Notes: a model not told the origin generated them from the sequence alone. A stretch of DNA of 64,000 bases from Okapia johnstoni (GCA_024291935.2 CM044308.1:120244501-120308500), one strand, 5' to 3'. Positions 1-12,270 are shown, numbered from the stretch's first letter. Numbers and translations are program-made.

Positions 1-331
1 ATGGGTAATCCCTGTAGACAGGGCTGGGGGGGAAATGATGATATCAGAACATTCCAATATGTGTCCTGTAGATAGCTTTTAAAATATGATACATGCAAAA
101 AGAAACCAAACTATTACCCATTCCAGTAGGCCTTGAATATCTCAGAATAACTTTATGCAAAATCATCTTTAAGAGGAATCACTGGAATTATTATTATGTT
201 TTTAGGGGCTGTGCTAGAGGAGACAGTCAAGGGAAGGGACTACTGATTTTGAAAAATATAAGGAATAAGAAATTCTAATTTTAGTATATTCGTCTAAGCT
301 TAAAAACACTTTTATGGCTATTTACTGTAAT

Positions 332-440
332 TTTATTTTTTGACCACACTTAATGGGATCTTAGTTCCCTGACCAGGGATCAAATCTGTGCCCCCTGCAT
401 TGGAAGTGCAGTCTTAACCACTGGATCCCCAGGGAAGTCT
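332..440 (-). repeat. CHR-type tRNA-derived SINE, truncated
   Basis: It ends in the reverse of the tRNA-like head (CCAGGGAAGTC at the right), with the box-B-like CCAGGGATCAAA in the middle. Only the head and a short body remain; the T-rich left end is the reversed tail. Confidence 0.75.
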
Positions 441-544
441 CATATTGCTATTTATTATAGATAAGTAAGGTAACTTCTTAGAAACTCCACAGGCTGGGGA
501 AACAGAAGAATCTGGGCTATACAAATCATTTGCTAATTCCTATT

Positions 545-867
545 GGCCAGATCTTTATTTGGACACCATGTGTTCATTTATTCACCAGATATTTATCAAG
601 AACCTGTCATGTATCAATCAAGATGCCAGGTGCTGTGGACACAACAGTGGACAAAAATAAGCATGGCCTCTGCCATTAAGAAGCTTACAGGTTAGTTGCA
701 ACAGGGCAGTAATCATACACCCTTCAAACATGAGTGTAAAAATGGAACTGTCAGTGCATGCACTACATGCTGCTAAGAAAAGAGGTCCCTAGGAAAAAGG
801 GTAATTGTGACCCAGTCAAGGAAGATGCTTTTGTGAACGTAATAGCTGAAATTTAAGGATATTATCT
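545..867 (+). repeat. Ancient mammalian interspersed repeat (family not assigned), 5' piece
   Basis: It has the recognisable series of motifs ATTCACCAGATATTTAT, CCAGGTGCTGTGGACAC and AAGCTTACAGG, which recur at 7100-7270, 27745-28110 and 36360-37420 in this window. A later part of the same family appears at about 1455-1640, so MER5A and an L1 end probably split one fossil. It may be an L2-class LINE relic; I am not certain. Confidence 0.5.
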
Positions 868-871
868 AGCC

Positions 872-1100
872 GAGTAGTTCTCAGTGGGATTGGTGGTGAC
901 AGTGGCAGTTAACTACTTGTCAGGGAACATGTGACAATGTCTGGGGACTTTTTTGATTGTCACAACTGGGAGATACTAGTGGCATCTAGCGAGTAGAGGA
1001 CAAGGATGCAGCTAAATATCTTACAATGCACAGGGCAATCCCCAAGAACAAAAAATTATCTGGCCTAACATGTCAGTTGTGTCAAGGTTGAGAAACCCTG
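872..1100 (+). mobile_element. MER5A (non-autonomous hAT-Charlie DNA transposon fossil)
   Basis: It matches the known MER5A layout: left end near GTAGTTCTCAGTGGGA, core ACAATGTCTGGGGAC, ATTGTCACAACTGGGAG, GGCATCTAGCGAGTAGAGG, TTACAATGCACAGG, and right end AGGTTGAGAAACCCTG. The terminal inverted repeats (GTTCTCA / TGAGAAAC) are still visible. It encodes no protein. Confidence 0.85.
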
Positions 1101-1264
1101 AACAGGGCAAACACGAACAAAGACCAGTTGTGGGAGACTCAAGCAGAGAAAACTACAGGGGATAGATCATTCAGGGCTACAGAGACCATGGTAAGGAGTT
1201 TTAGCTTTACCTTAAGAATGAAGGGGGAAAACAACAAGATCCTACTGCCTAGCACAGAGGAACT

Positions 1265-1395
1265 ATATTGAATATCCTGTGATAAACCAAAATGGAAAAT
1301 ATTAAAAAAGAATGTATATATGTGTATAACTGAGTCACTCTGCTGTAGAGAAGAGATTAGCACAATGTAAATCAACTATACTCCAATTAAATTTT
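1265..1395 (+). repeat. L1 3' UTR end fragment
   Basis: It contains the typical ruminant L1 tail words TATAACTGAGTCACTCTGCTG and AATCAACTATACTCCAATTAAA, followed by a T/A-rich run. The same 3' end occurs at about 5040-5105, 14286-14395, 34060-34170 and 56755-57025. Confidence 0.75.
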
Positions 1396-1454
1396 TTTTT
1401 GAAAAAAATGAAAGGGAAAACAAATGAAAGCTTTCAAGAAAAGGAAGCACCAGG

Positions 1455-1640
1455 GAGTGAAGACAGTGGTGGTGACAAGGTCAGACATGATTTTTAAAAG
1501 GTTAGTAACTGCAGTATGGCAAACAGACTGGAAGGAAATGAAACTGGCTGTGCGTGTTTGAGATAGGTAGCTAACTAATCTAACTTCTTAGAAACTCTAA
1601 AGGCTGGGGAAACAGAAGGTACTAGTGGTGAGGATGTAGA
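1455..1640 (+). repeat. Ancient mammalian interspersed repeat (same family as 545-867), distal piece
   Basis: GGTCAGACATGATTTTTAAAAG followed by a region of GCAGTATGGCAAACAGACTGG type corresponds to the downstream part of the fossil family seen at 36991-37420. It also carries a near-copy of the words CTTCTTAGAAACTC and AGGCTGGGGAAACAGAAG seen at 474-512. Confidence 0.4.
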
Positions 1641-3101
1641 AGTAGTTGGAAAACTTCCTGCTATAAATGTTCAGTATGAAAAGAGGAGAAAGAGAGAATG
1701 TCCTGTGCTACATGCACAGTCATTCCTACAATGTGTGGGTTTGTGGGGTAGTCCTATATGTTCTTCAGAATTCTCTCAAGGTGGCACAATAATCTCTAGG
1801 AAAGGATGAAATGTCATCTTCATATTTCAAAAAAGGGACAAGAATATTCCTTCTTTCTTTTTGAATGTGACATATTGTAACTTAAAAACCACTTTATAAG
1901 TAAGAATTTAGGCAACAAAAAACTGGAGTAATTAAAATTTAATTTACAAAACATAATCTATATTTCTAATCAGAAGTGTGGGAAGTAATAAAATCAGTGG
2001 TTGACTCCACTGAGTATATTCTCAAGAGTATGTTTTTCCTCAATTGCTATATTAATACCTAAGTAGAAAATTTTAAGAACTGTTTTATCATAGAACATAC
2101 CATACACAGAAAAGAGTAAATAATATACAATGAATGGTCCAAATAATAATAAAACTAATATTCATGAACTCACTATCAAGTGGCAATTTTTCAATAGCAA
2201 AATTTTTCATAAAGGTTTCTTTTTAATAAAAGGTATTAGGATAAAGATTTGTATTAAACTACATAAAGGGCACTTCAATTTAACACTTTTTAAACACAAT
2301 TTAACACTCACCTACTAACCCACCATAGGACATTTATGCTATTAAATGAAAAGAAAACCTCTCACTCACACTGAATAAAAAAAAAAAAATCATATATTGA
2401 AAAAAAAGGGGCTCATTTACTATCTGGCAGGATTCACATTCAAGTTGACATTAATTTGATTAACCAAACAGTCCTTTCCATACTGTTTTATCAAAGTAAA
2501 GTCCAAAAATTTGTGACACTGTCATTTAAAGCATATGTTAAAACCGCTGTTACTCATTTAGACATACAAATAAAAGCTTCAGATAGCCTTTTAAAACGGC
2601 CTAACTTTTCTCTAATGAAGTAATAGATTCATAACACATATTTTGATATCTTATCAAGCCTTACTTAATGAAATATTAATATTTTATGTAAGATTATATA
2701 CAAATGAAATACACCTGTGTATCTGGCATCCAATTTTGGCTGAAAGTCATAGCATTGTACCAAAGCACCATTAAACTCTTTTAACAATATACACATGTCT
2801 TGTACTGAAGAGAATTTCATATTTCTTTGGAGAGGTAAGTCTCAAACTGCAAAGCTTCTTTTAAATCAAAAATTATATGACTTGATACATGATTGGCTCA
2901 GAATTAAACAAGGATAACCTGAGCTTCATCATTCCCTACTGTAATAAGTTTATCTTCAATTTACCTAATAATGGGGCAAAAGATTTTTCCTACTCAAAAA
3001 ATAAAGAGCTATCACAAAAATTCTATACCAGTAATTCTTTTTTATACCTCTCCTCTCATTCAAACCATGATGATATTATTAGTCCTTAAAGAATTACTCA
3101 C

Positions 3102-3163
3102 CCAATGAAAGCCACCATCTGCTCCACTATGTGTTTGCTGAATGTTACGATAACGAAGATTTT
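3102..3163 (-). CDS. VMP1: VMP1 internal coding exon (20 codons plus 2 nt)
   Basis: 62 bp on the minus strand encode KIFVIVTFSKHIVEQMVAFI followed by GG of a split glycine codon. The acceptor is TTTTCAG (AG at 3165-3164) and the donor is GTGAGT (3101-3100). This is the first non-phase-0 junction in the window (phase 2 at the 3' side), so skipping this exon would shift the frame. It continues the membrane domain of VMP1. The next segment of the protein (AVPGIGPSL by family knowledge) is not found between 1 and 3101, so the remaining exon or exons lie to the left of the window. In other mammals the MIR21 locus sits at the 3' end of VMP1. I see no miR-21 sequence here. Confidence 0.96.
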
Positions 3164-3594
3164 CTGAAAAGAAAATGCCAGTTAAAATAAATATTTCTCT
3201 TATCATCAAAAAAACCAATATAAATTCACAATTCTGATAACAGTCTAAAAAGGTTACCATGCTGCTGCTAACTGCAATTTAAAAAGCTGTTAAAAAAACA
3301 AAACCAAACACCATTTGACAAATGCTATCTACTTTGTATTTTAAAGATGTTTTTCCTTAAGCATAGTTCTCATCTTGCCAGGATACATGACCATGTCTGA
3401 GGGAAAAATATGAGTCATGAAACCCAAGGCTGGGTGCATGATCCACATGTTCTATGTGTTTTGGAATGGTGTATACAACTGAAGTCATGGGTTCCCATAT
3501 GGCCTCCATCACTGAAATTAAAGCTGATCAGTTTGATGACAGGTGTCTGGGCTAAATCTAATCCAGAGGATCTTCCATATCCTTTATGGAAAGT

Positions 3595-5106
3595 TTTTAC
3601 AAAAGAACTTGAATAGTCAAAGCAATCTTGAAAAAGAATACAGAGCTAGAGAAATCAAGCTCCCTGACTTCAGACTACACTGCAAAGATACAGTAATCAA
3701 GACGGTATGGTACTGCGACAAAAACAGAAACACAGATCAATGGAAGACGACAGAAAGACCAGAGATAAACCTCACACACCTAGGTCACCTTGTCCTTAAC
3801 AAAGAAGCAAGAATATACAATGGAGAACAGAGTTGCTTCAATAAACGGTGCTGGGAAGACTGGGCAGCTACAGGTAAAAGGATGAAATCAGAACACTTCC
3901 TAACACCATACAAAAAATAAACTAAAAGTGGATTCAAGACCTAAATGTAAGGCCAGATACTTAAAACTCTTAGAGGAAAACAGGCGGAACACTCTGACTT
4001 AAATGGCAGCAAGATCCTTCTTGACCTCCTAGAGTAATGAAAACAAAATTAAACAAATGGGACCTAATTAAACTTAAAAAGCTCTTGCACAGCAAAGGAA
4101 ACCATAAACAAGACAAAAAGACAGCTCTCAGAATGGGAGAAAAATATTTGCAAAGGAAGCAACTGACAAAGGATTAATCTCCAAAATATACAAGTTCATG
4201 CAGCTCAATATCAAAAACACAACCCAATAAAAAAATGGGTGGAAGACCTAAACAAACATTTCTCCAAAGAAGACATACAGATGACCAACAAATAACCTGA
4301 AAAGATGCTCAACACTGCTCATTATTAGAGAAATGCAAATCGAACTACAATGAGGTATCACTTCACACTTGTCAGAATGGCCACCATCAAAAAAAATCTA
4401 CAAACAATAAATGCTGGAGAGGATGTAGAGAAAAGGGAACCCTCTTGCACTACTGGTGGAAATGTAAATTAATACAATCACTATGGAGAACAGTATAGAG
4501 GTTTCTTAAAAAAATAAAATAAAACTACCAAACGACCTAGTAATCCCACTACAGAGCATATAAATTGAGAAAACCATAATTCAAAGAGACACATGTATCC
4601 CAATGCTCACTGCAACACTATTTGCAATAGCCAGGACATGGAATCAACCTAAATGTCCATCAACAGATGAATGGATAAAAATGATGTGGTACATACATAC
4701 AATGGATTATTACTCAGCCAACAAATACAGTATATTAATGCACATCTATGGTATCTAGAAAAATGGTACTGATGACCTATCTGCAGGGCAGGAATAGAGA
4801 CACAGATGTAGAGAAGAGACTTGTGGACACACCAAGGAGCAGGAAAGGGTGGGATGAACTGAGAGAGTAGCACTGACATGTATACACTACCATGTGTAAT
4901 ACAGATAGCTAGGGGGAAGCTGCTACACAGCACAGGGAGCTCAGCTCCTTGCCCTGCGATGACCTAGAGGAGTGGGACAGGGAGGTAGGTGGGAAGGATG
5001 CTCAAGAGGGAGGGGATATATGTATACTTATGGCTGATTCATGCTGCTGTACAGCAGAAACTAACACAACATTGTAAAGCAATTATACGCCAATTTAAAA
5101 AAAAGT
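3595..5106 (+). mobile_element. 5'-truncated L1: ORF2 C-terminus and 3' UTR
   Basis: It starts within the last part of ORF2 (AGCAATCTTGAAAAAGAATA, then TGGTACTGCGACAAAAACAG), followed by the expected order of 3' L1 blocks. These are TGGAGAACAGTATAGAGG, CAATAGCCAGGACATGGAA, CATCAACAGATGAATGGATA and the ruminant L1 3' UTR (GGATATATGTATACTTATGG, ending CGCCAATTTAAAA). The reading frame is interrupted by frameshifts and stops. It is dead and about 1.5 kb, against more than 6 kb for a full L1. Confidence 0.88.
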
Positions 5107-5635
5107 ATCATTGAAAGTTTCATTCTCAAATCCTGAATAAGCTTGGATTTTCAGGCTGAGGGTACAAGCAAAGATATCAACAAGTTTTGGTGAATCTTTA
5201 TTAGATCTGGGTAACTTTCTGTTTGGTGTTACTGAGGTATCTTCATTAATTAAGATACTGATACCTTACTTAACTCATAAAGAAAGATGCCTTTAGGCTT
5301 ACAGGTAGCAAATATTTTCAACTCAGCAAATATTACAAAAAGTACTTACTATGGATAACATAAGCATTAATAAGACTTTCATGGAACACAAAGATGGGAA
5401 GAATACTTCTTTAATATGCTGAAAAATTTACAAATTTTCCAATATATAGTAGAAAGATGATTAAGTACAAAAAATAATACGTATAAGGATAAACTGTAAA
5501 GGCCTCAGCAGTAAAAACAACGTATTACAGAAGTTCACAGAAAGAAAGAAAAGGTCACATAAGTACAACTAATTTGAGATTCTAGAAAATGATATGAAAA
5601 TTTAGCTTTAAAGGACTGATACTAATTCTCTGAAT

Positions 5636-5853
5636 TGTTGTTGTTGAGGTTTAGTCACTAAGTGCTGTCTGACTCTTTTGCTACCCCATGAACTATAGCC
5701 CACCAGGCTCCTCTGTCCTTGGGATTTCCCAGGTGGGACTACTAGAGTAGGTTGCCATTTCCTTCTCCAGGAGATCTTCCTGAGCCAGAGATCAAACCTG
5801 CATCTCCTGCATTGGCAGGTGGATTCTCTACCACTGAGTCACCTGGGAAGTCC
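5636..5853 (-). mobile_element. Bov-tA SINE with 12-bp target-site duplication
   Basis: The reverse of the Bov-tA layout is visible: tail side at left (GTTTAGTCACTAAGTGCTG), body (GCCATTTCCTTCTCCAGG) and tRNA-Glu-like head at right (ACCTGGGAAGTCC). An exact direct repeat AATTCTCTGAAT flanks it at 5624-5635 and 5854-5865, proving a target-primed insertion. Confidence 0.92.
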
Positions 5854-6211
5854 AATTCTCTGAATAAATATGAGTAATTATAAATTCTTTTAATTCCTAA
5901 AAACAAACTCTCCAGTGCTTTGTTACTGTGCTTTAAAATAATAACTATAGCCTATATAACTAAATGGGACGGAAGTGAAATAAAAATAAATAACATCATG
6001 TTAGCCGTCCACTGTGCATCTCAGGAAAGTGGTTAATTCAGACTAGAGCTTATTATTTCAGGTAGAAGATTAATAAGGCAACGATAGTTTCTTAATCAAT
6101 GTCCTAGGGTTAGCAAAGACACTGACAGCTGCACAGCTGGATATGTGAGAAAGAAATAAGACTAGAAAAATAAGTGCATAGTCCTTTTTGGTATTTGTTT
6201 AGGTATCTATT

Positions 6212-6405
6212 GGGCTTCCCTGGTGGCTCAGCTGGTAAAGAATCCTCCTGCAATGCAGGAGACCTGGGTTTGATCCCTGGGTTAGGAAGATCCCCTGGAG
6301 AAGGGAATAGCTACCCACTCCAGTATTCTGGCCTGGAGAATTCCATGGACTGTATAGTCCAGGGGTCGCAAAGAGTCGGACACAACTGAGCAACTTTCAC
6401 TTCAC
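6212..6405 (+). mobile_element. Bov-tA SINE with 13-bp target-site duplication
   Basis: The head is GGGCTTCCCTGGTGGCTCAG, the box-B-like region GGTTTGATCCCTGG, and the body runs to GGACACAACTGAGCAAC. TTAGGTATCTATT flanks it exactly at 6199-6211 and 6406-6418. Short open frames on both strands here are SINE sequence, not genes. Confidence 0.92.
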
Positions 6406-7099
6406 TTAGGTATCTATTAATGTGAAAAAGATATTTCTTATCTTATGAAAACAGTAAGCACATATAGATATCAAACAGTTACAAGATGGATGATGATTTA
6501 TAAACAACCCTATACAAACGGTGTATGAAGATTATGAAGCTAATAAGATAATTACTGTAGATTATTTAGTGAGAAAAGCATTAATATACGGGACTCTTCT
6601 AAGTATCCATACTAAAAGCCAGTTACTTGGAGCTATAGATCTTTTACTAAAAAACAGAGCTCATGATTTGCCTCTCAGTGATTGCACCACGTGTTTTCCC
6701 TACCATCATTTCCTAACATTCAAAATCAGCCAATGCGAGGATAATTGCACAATTTCATTTCTTGAAAACAAGACTTTGTTTTTATATATAACAGTTTGAA
6801 AATTCACTGTGCTGGGCAAGACACTCAAAAACATATGTCTCAGAACATTTAAGAACATATGTCTCAGAATCATTCACGCTTGAGGTCTGAATGGGGATTC
6901 TACCAAATAAAAAAAAAAGGCACAGATCCCCAAAGAGCCCACTCAACCATGTGTACAAAGAAAATAAGGGTAGAGTAGAAAAATTAAAAAAAGATATGAG
7001 CGTAGGGAACTAATGGCGCCAACAGAACAAAGAAGAAACTATACATCTGCAAAAGAAGATTCCTCCAGATTCTGGAAAGAAGAATCATAGGCTGTATCA

Positions 7100-7270
7100 T
7101 ATATTAAATATTTACTAAGTGCTAACTACATGCCAGATGCTATTCTAGGCACTAGAATACCTTGGAGAGCCAAGAAACAAAAAACTGTCCTCACGGAGCT
7201 TATATTTCAGTATGTGTGCGTTTGGTGGTAGGGAGAAAGTTGAGAGGCAATAAATAATACACATGGTAAG
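7100..7270 (+). repeat. Ancient mammalian interspersed repeat (unassigned family)
   Basis: The order TTTACTAAGTGCTAACTAC, CATGCCAGATGCTATTCTAGG, CTGTCCTCACGGAGCTTATA and AATAAATAATACACATGG is the widespread fossil motif series shared with 545-867 and 27745-28110. Confidence 0.5.
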
Positions 7271-7400
7271 TAAATTATATGGTACATGAAATATTGTATG
7301 AGCATGTTCACTTCTTCCTTTCTTCATCATTTAGGAGAACAGAAATATTTCTAAGGGACTGTATACAGGCACAGGAATTGAACTTGTCCAGTAGAAAGAG

Positions 7401-7680
7401 CGGAGAAGGCAATGGCACCCCACTCCAGTACTCTTGCCTGGAAAATCCCATGGACGGAGGAGCCTGGTAGGCTACAATCTATGGGGTCGCTAAGAGTCGG
7501 ACACGACTGAGCGACTTCATTTTCACTTTTCCCTTTCATGCACTGGAGAAGGAAATGGCAACCCACTCCAGTATTCTTGCCTGGAGAATCCCAGGGACGG
7601 CGGAGCCTGGTGGGCTGCCGTCTATGGGGTCGCACAGAGTCTGACACAACTGAAGCGACTTAGCAACAGCAGCAGCAGCA
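7401..7680 (+). mobile_element. BOV-A2 dimeric SINE with 12-bp target-site duplication
   Basis: Two BovA monomers stand in tandem (GGAGAAGGCAATGGCACCC and CTGGAGAAGGAAATGGCAAC), joined by TTCACTTTTCCCTTTCATGC and ending in an (AGC)n tail. CAGTAGAAAGAG flanks it at 7389-7400 and 7679-7690, the second copy overlapping the tail. Confidence 0.93.
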
Positions 7681-8124
7681 GTAGAAAGAGAAATCCTTAA
7701 TTAACATTATTAGGTGGGTTGATTTCTTTTAGATGTTTAACAGACAGCAAGATATAAATAAAAGTAACAATATATATCAAGGGAAGTTGTCTAGTTTAAA
7801 CTGAGGACAAAAGAGAAGAGGACCACACGAGTTTACAATCAGACTACAGGAAAGTCTGTGTGTAATGTGTCTGCCCTATTGTTTTAGAAATACTTGTAAT
7901 GTTTATATTACTCACTAATACTGCTTACCCAAGGAATGAGAAATGTTTGTGGCCCTGAGCTACATCTGGATGTACATCAAGTGACATGCCTTTAGAAAGT
8001 ATGTCTCTCTGATACAACGGAACACAACAAATATATCCTGTGGTCTCAGTTTAGTGAAGGAACTCAGATTTTTTTCCTTTCAGAAACACAGATGGATTTT
8101 AGCATTCTTTCTTTGCATCCACAT

Positions 8125-8300
8125 AGATACAGGGAATGAATGAGCTTTGACTTTAGAGTTTGGTTTGAATTTTAGGCCCTCTCATCTATGAAATGTGGAT
8201 AATAACCACATCACAGGATTGTTCTGAGATAACCAATGCAAACTGCTTGGCATAGGTCCTGATAAATAACAGGCCTTAAACATTTCAGCTTTTGTGATCA
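8125..8300 (+). repeat. MIR SINE fossil
   Basis: The MIR core is recognisable: CTCATCTATGAAATGTGGAT, AACCACATCACAGGATTGTT, GCTTGGCATAGGTCCTGATAA. The 3' end approaches an L2-like tail. Divergence is high. Confidence 0.65.
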
Positions 8301-8332
8301 TACAAATAAATTACAGTTAAGGCAATGCAAAA

Positions 8333-8555
8333 GAGTGGAAAGAACAATGAAGTTGAAGCCGAAAGACTCAGGTTCAAATTCCAGCTGTTACTTACTCTTT
8401 TAGGCAACTATTACCTACTTCCTTCTCTAAGTTTGATAATTACAAAATGGGAGTAGTAATTTCTCTATCCCAGGATTATAAGAATTAAATCAGATGGCAT
8501 ACATTAAGTACTTTAAAGTGTGAAGCACTATATTAAAAAATTAAGCATTATTATC
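8333..8555 (+). repeat. MIR SINE fossil, second copy
   Basis: It carries a tRNA-derived part with GACTCAGGTTCAAATTCCAG (box B relic), then ACAAAATGGGAGTAGTAATT and AGGATTATAAGAATTAAAT of the MIR core and TTAAAGTGTGAAGCACTATA of the 3' part. It lies directly after the MIR at 8125-8300 in the same orientation. Confidence 0.75.
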
Positions 8556-9036
8556 ATAACTTGAAAAAAACCGAGAATGTTAAAAACTCTGTAACTATAG
8601 GGTACTTTTAGCATAATATATTTTACTGTATTTTATAGACAGTATAATTCATAAAGCAGAATATATAAAGTTTATGGATTCCTAGAGAAGTTGCTATTAT
8701 AAAGGGAATGAAAAGAATCTGCTATTGTTCCTTAAGTATTAACACTCTCAAAGGACTTCAAAAGCTAAATGATTTCATTATTAGAAAAATACTATTATAG
8801 TATTTTAAATCTTTACCAAATAACTAGCATTCCAGCATTAAAAAACCCATTGTCTTGAACAACACACTTACTTAATATAAGTAGGAGAAACTATATTCCT
8901 TGAAGGAGGAAAAATAAAGTCTTGAAATTTTAAGTGATTACCATGGCAGGATTAGAAGACAAGCTCAAAAAACTCACACTAAACACCAAAATCTAGTATT
9001 AGAAACTGGGCAGGCAGAAGCAGCTCAAGTTTTCCT

Positions 9037-9236
9037 GTTTTTAAAATAATAATAATAATAATAATTTATCTATTTGGCTGCCTCGGGTCTTAGTTGTGGC
9101 ACATGGGATCTTCCTCATGGTGCACAAACTCTCTAGTTGCAGTGTGTAGGCTTACTTGCCCCCCGACCAGGGATTGAACCTGCTCTCCCTGCGTGGCCAG
9201 GAGGATTCTTAACCATTGGACCACTAGTGAAGTCCC
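9037..9236 (-). mobile_element. CHR-type tRNA-derived SINE with (AAT)n tail and target-site duplication
   Basis: The reversed layout has the (AAT)n tail at 9042-9064, body TATTTGGCTGCCTCGGGTCT, box B relic CCGACCAGGGATTGAACC and head GACCACTAGTGAAGTCCC. CTCAAGTTTTCCT (9024-9036) and CTCAAGTCTTCCT (9236-9248) are the flanking duplication with one mismatch. Confidence 0.85.
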
Positions 9237-9535
9237 TCAAGTCTTCCTTTTTCACTCTTCTCTTCTAAGAACTGGAGGTAGAGAGGTGGTGCGTAGAAAC
9301 TTTGGGGATAGACGTCCTTTCAATTATTATGGAATCAGACCAGGGTTGAAGACATTACTCACTGTTCTTGCCTTTCCTCTGGTGAATGCATCCTTGCAAG
9401 CCTCATTAATCAAGACATTCTTTTCAATGTTAACTCTATTTTATTCCAGTAGGATTTGCCTTTTATGCTACTCATATCAAAGTCTTAGAAGCATATATTC
9501 ATTTCCTCCAAGTCCTTGGTCTCTTTTCTCTGCTC

Positions 9536-9590
9536 TTGTACACACACACACCCACACCGCCCCCCACTCCACACACACCCACACCCTTAT
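9536..9590. repeat. CA/C-rich low-complexity tract
   Basis: CACACACACACCCACACC-type sequence is interrupted by C runs. It is a degenerate microsatellite. Confidence 0.8.
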
Positions 9591-10085
9591 CCTAAAGATT
9601 ATGTTAAGACTGGCTTTGAGAATAGCAGATTCTCACTTCTCTAACCATAACCCACATCTCTTCGCCTCCTCAGGGCCCCCTTTCTTCTCCATTCTCCACA
9701 CTAACACCTGGCTGGTATTTTGTCAAGGATACTGGTGCCTTGAGAGGAAGTGTATATATAGAATATGTGAAAGAAAAGTAGAATTAATGAAAAAGAATAC
9801 TTCCTCAGCTCATGATCAGTTTTTGTTTGGTAAAAGTCTTGGATTAAAAGTTTCAGAAGGCAAAAGTGAAATAAAGAGAGAGAAAGGAAGGGAGAAAAGA
9901 AGAAAGAAGGAAGGAAATAAAACAAGGAGGAAAGAGGGGCATACTTTTCCAACAGAAGAAGGGAAAAACTACCCCCAGTTCAGTAATCTTCAGTGATGTT
10001 CTGTGTCTGAATACCAACCCACCAAGAAGCAGAACTCAAAATCCTAACAATTTGTCTTGGAAAGAGCAAGGGGAATATGTTTTCA

Positions 10086-10256
<171 letters not shown>

Positions 10257-11814
10257 CTATTCAAAAAAGAAAAAATAAAACGAAACGTCCATATATAATA
10301 CAAAAAACAGTTTAATTTTACTACCTATAGGTGTGTGGAATTATGCATTAATCCTTGTCTACCACTGCAAAGAGAGGTATGGATTCACTGATCAGTGCTA
10401 GACTGTCTGGAATTTAATCCCATTCGGTAGATACTTGACCATTTGACAGCAGTAAGGTATAAATGAAGAAAAAGCTTCAAGATTATTTCAGTAGTTATTA
10501 GGGTCTTAAAATCTTTGGCTTGAAATAATATTATGTGGAAAGTGCTCTAAAGAAAACATTCTTGTAAATTCACAAATACATTTACAGGTAGATGTGCTTT
10601 CATTTTTCAACATAAAAAAAATTAATTATTTGTATTTTACTTTATGACAGCCCAAGGCCACAGGGCCATGTGATTTATTCTAGGAAAAAAATCAAGTGTG
10701 GAAACACAAGAGCACAGATACAGATGTTGTGAATACTCAGTCCCAGACAAAGAAGTGATTCACAACAAATACCTTTCCTGAACATTCCCACATTTCAAGA
10801 ATGCTAAAAGACAATTTCATGCAAAAATGCAAAGAAACCACAAGCTGTTTTTCAGCACTTCATCCATTCTTCTCCCAAAGAAGTACTCTTGTCCTTGTGT
10901 CTGTTGGTGGAATCATTTTTAAGCTAATTAATTTATACAGTTTCATGTTTGTACTTCCAAAGAAAAGCCCAGTTGTTTAAAAGATATTTGTCACATATGT
11001 TCTTTTAAAAACAATGCCATAACTAAATCAGAATTCAAGTATTCTTTTGTTAATAATGCTCAAATTCAATAATTTTTCTTATCCAAATTCAAATGCTTTC
11101 TGTAATCTCATGTCTTACAACCATTTAATAATTGTATCACTTCCACATCCTTACAACTGTCATTTCTTATATTTCCTCATATGACTCTCACAACTCTATG
11201 AATTAAAATTTTAATAGATTCCCTTTATTATCAGGCTTTACCTCATACTGAAATGTAAATTAAAGTATACAGATATACAAATCAGAGTGGATAAAAATTA
11301 GAAATTGTATGTTCGATACTCTCAGAAGAGAATAATCAATGAATTTGTTGTTACAAAGGCACGTTATTTACTTTTTTTCAATTGTTAACCTAATACACAG
11401 AAAGGAAGATTTGAATAAAAAGAACTATCATGTAGCTTTGAGATTTTCCCTCAGTTTTGTTTATCTTAGTTTAAATGTTAACAACAAAATTCCTTTTTTT
11501 TTTTTTTCAAAATTCCTAATTAATAAACCTCTCCTTACCTTACCCTTTACTTACCTTAAATCAAGTATATATACTTTTAATACTTTAATATATATATATT
11601 AATTTCCTAGTAAAAAGTTCCTAGAGGGTCAAAGTGATCTATTAATTTATGTTAAAAATTGACTATTCCTAGTCAAAAATAAAGACTGGCTAGCACAGAA
11701 GTGGAATTTTAGCAAGGAGGACACAGGTATAGATGAATGCCAAAGAATACTGTTTGCTTCAATAAATCGCAAGTACTTGTATTTTCCCCAGGAATGATGA
11801 AAGCTAACTCTTAA

Positions 11815-12003
11815 TGAATTGTTATGTGCTTTTCTAGGATTTCTACATCAACTCAATTTCCAAAACAATGTTATATGATATGACATCCATTTTATAGATA
11901 AGAAAAGTGAGACAGGTCAAGCAATTTGTTCAGTATCAGTGGTGGCAGAGCAGGCTTTCAACCCAAGCACCACGGCTCCCACACTATCCTCTTAGCTTCT
12001 AAA
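11815..12003 (-). repeat. MIR SINE fossil
   Basis: The reverse MIR core is TCCATTTTATAGATAAGAAA, AGTGAGACAGGTCAAGCAAT, GTGGTGGCAGAGCAGGC and TTCAACCCAAGCACCACGGC (reversed box B side). It is a typical degraded MIR. Confidence 0.75.
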
Positions 12004-12231
12004 CTAAGGACATTATCACCCTTTAGGCCTCTCAGCTTAATCCTATACTGCTGTGCTTCCACAGTACCTTTCACTTAGCACCGTCTCCCTCACTCGATTT
12101 CAGGATCCTTGAGAAAAGGAAATATAGCTTTCACTTCTTTGTCCAAGCACTCAGGGGTTGATACAAAGCTGATGAATAACAGTAAAAAATGGATGGGCAC
12201 TGTGACATATATTAATAATCTTAAATCCTCA

Positions 12232-12270
12232 CAGGGTCGCAAAGAGTCGGACACGACTGAGCGACTGAAC
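12232..12270 (+). mobile_element. 39-bp 3'-end BovB (or BovA) remnant with perfect 10-bp target-site duplication
   Basis: Only the last 39 bp of the BovB-type 3' end are present (GGGTCGCAAAGAGTCGGACA then CGACTGAGCGACTGAAC). They are flanked by exact TAAATCCTCA at 12222-12231 and 12271-12280. The terminal GACTGAAC favours BovB over BOV-A2 as source. Confidence 0.8.

Larger units (their letters stand above)
1..3101 (-). other. VMP1: VMP1 intron, partial (downstream of exon 3102-3163)
   Basis: This is intron running off the left edge. It contains a CHR SINE relic (332-440), an ancient repeat (about 545-867 and 1455-1640) broken by MER5A (872-1100), and an L1 3' end (about 1265-1395). From 1641 to 3101 I see only AT-rich sequence with no exon, RNA gene or repeat I can name. 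Confidence 0.85.

Noticed and set aside
1..3101. Terminal VMP1 exon or MIR21 hairpin
   Set aside because: I searched the minus strand for the segment following MVAFIG and for the miR-21 mature sequence and found neither. Both should lie to the left of the window.
3543..3920. 125-codon open frame
   Set aside because: It covers the L1 ORF2 C-terminal region inside a truncated L1 and starts in unrelated intron sequence.
6212..6405. Possible tRNA gene (A and B box-like sequences)
   Set aside because: The tRNA-like head belongs to a Bov-tA SINE; there is no complete cloverleaf. The same applies to all other SINE heads here.
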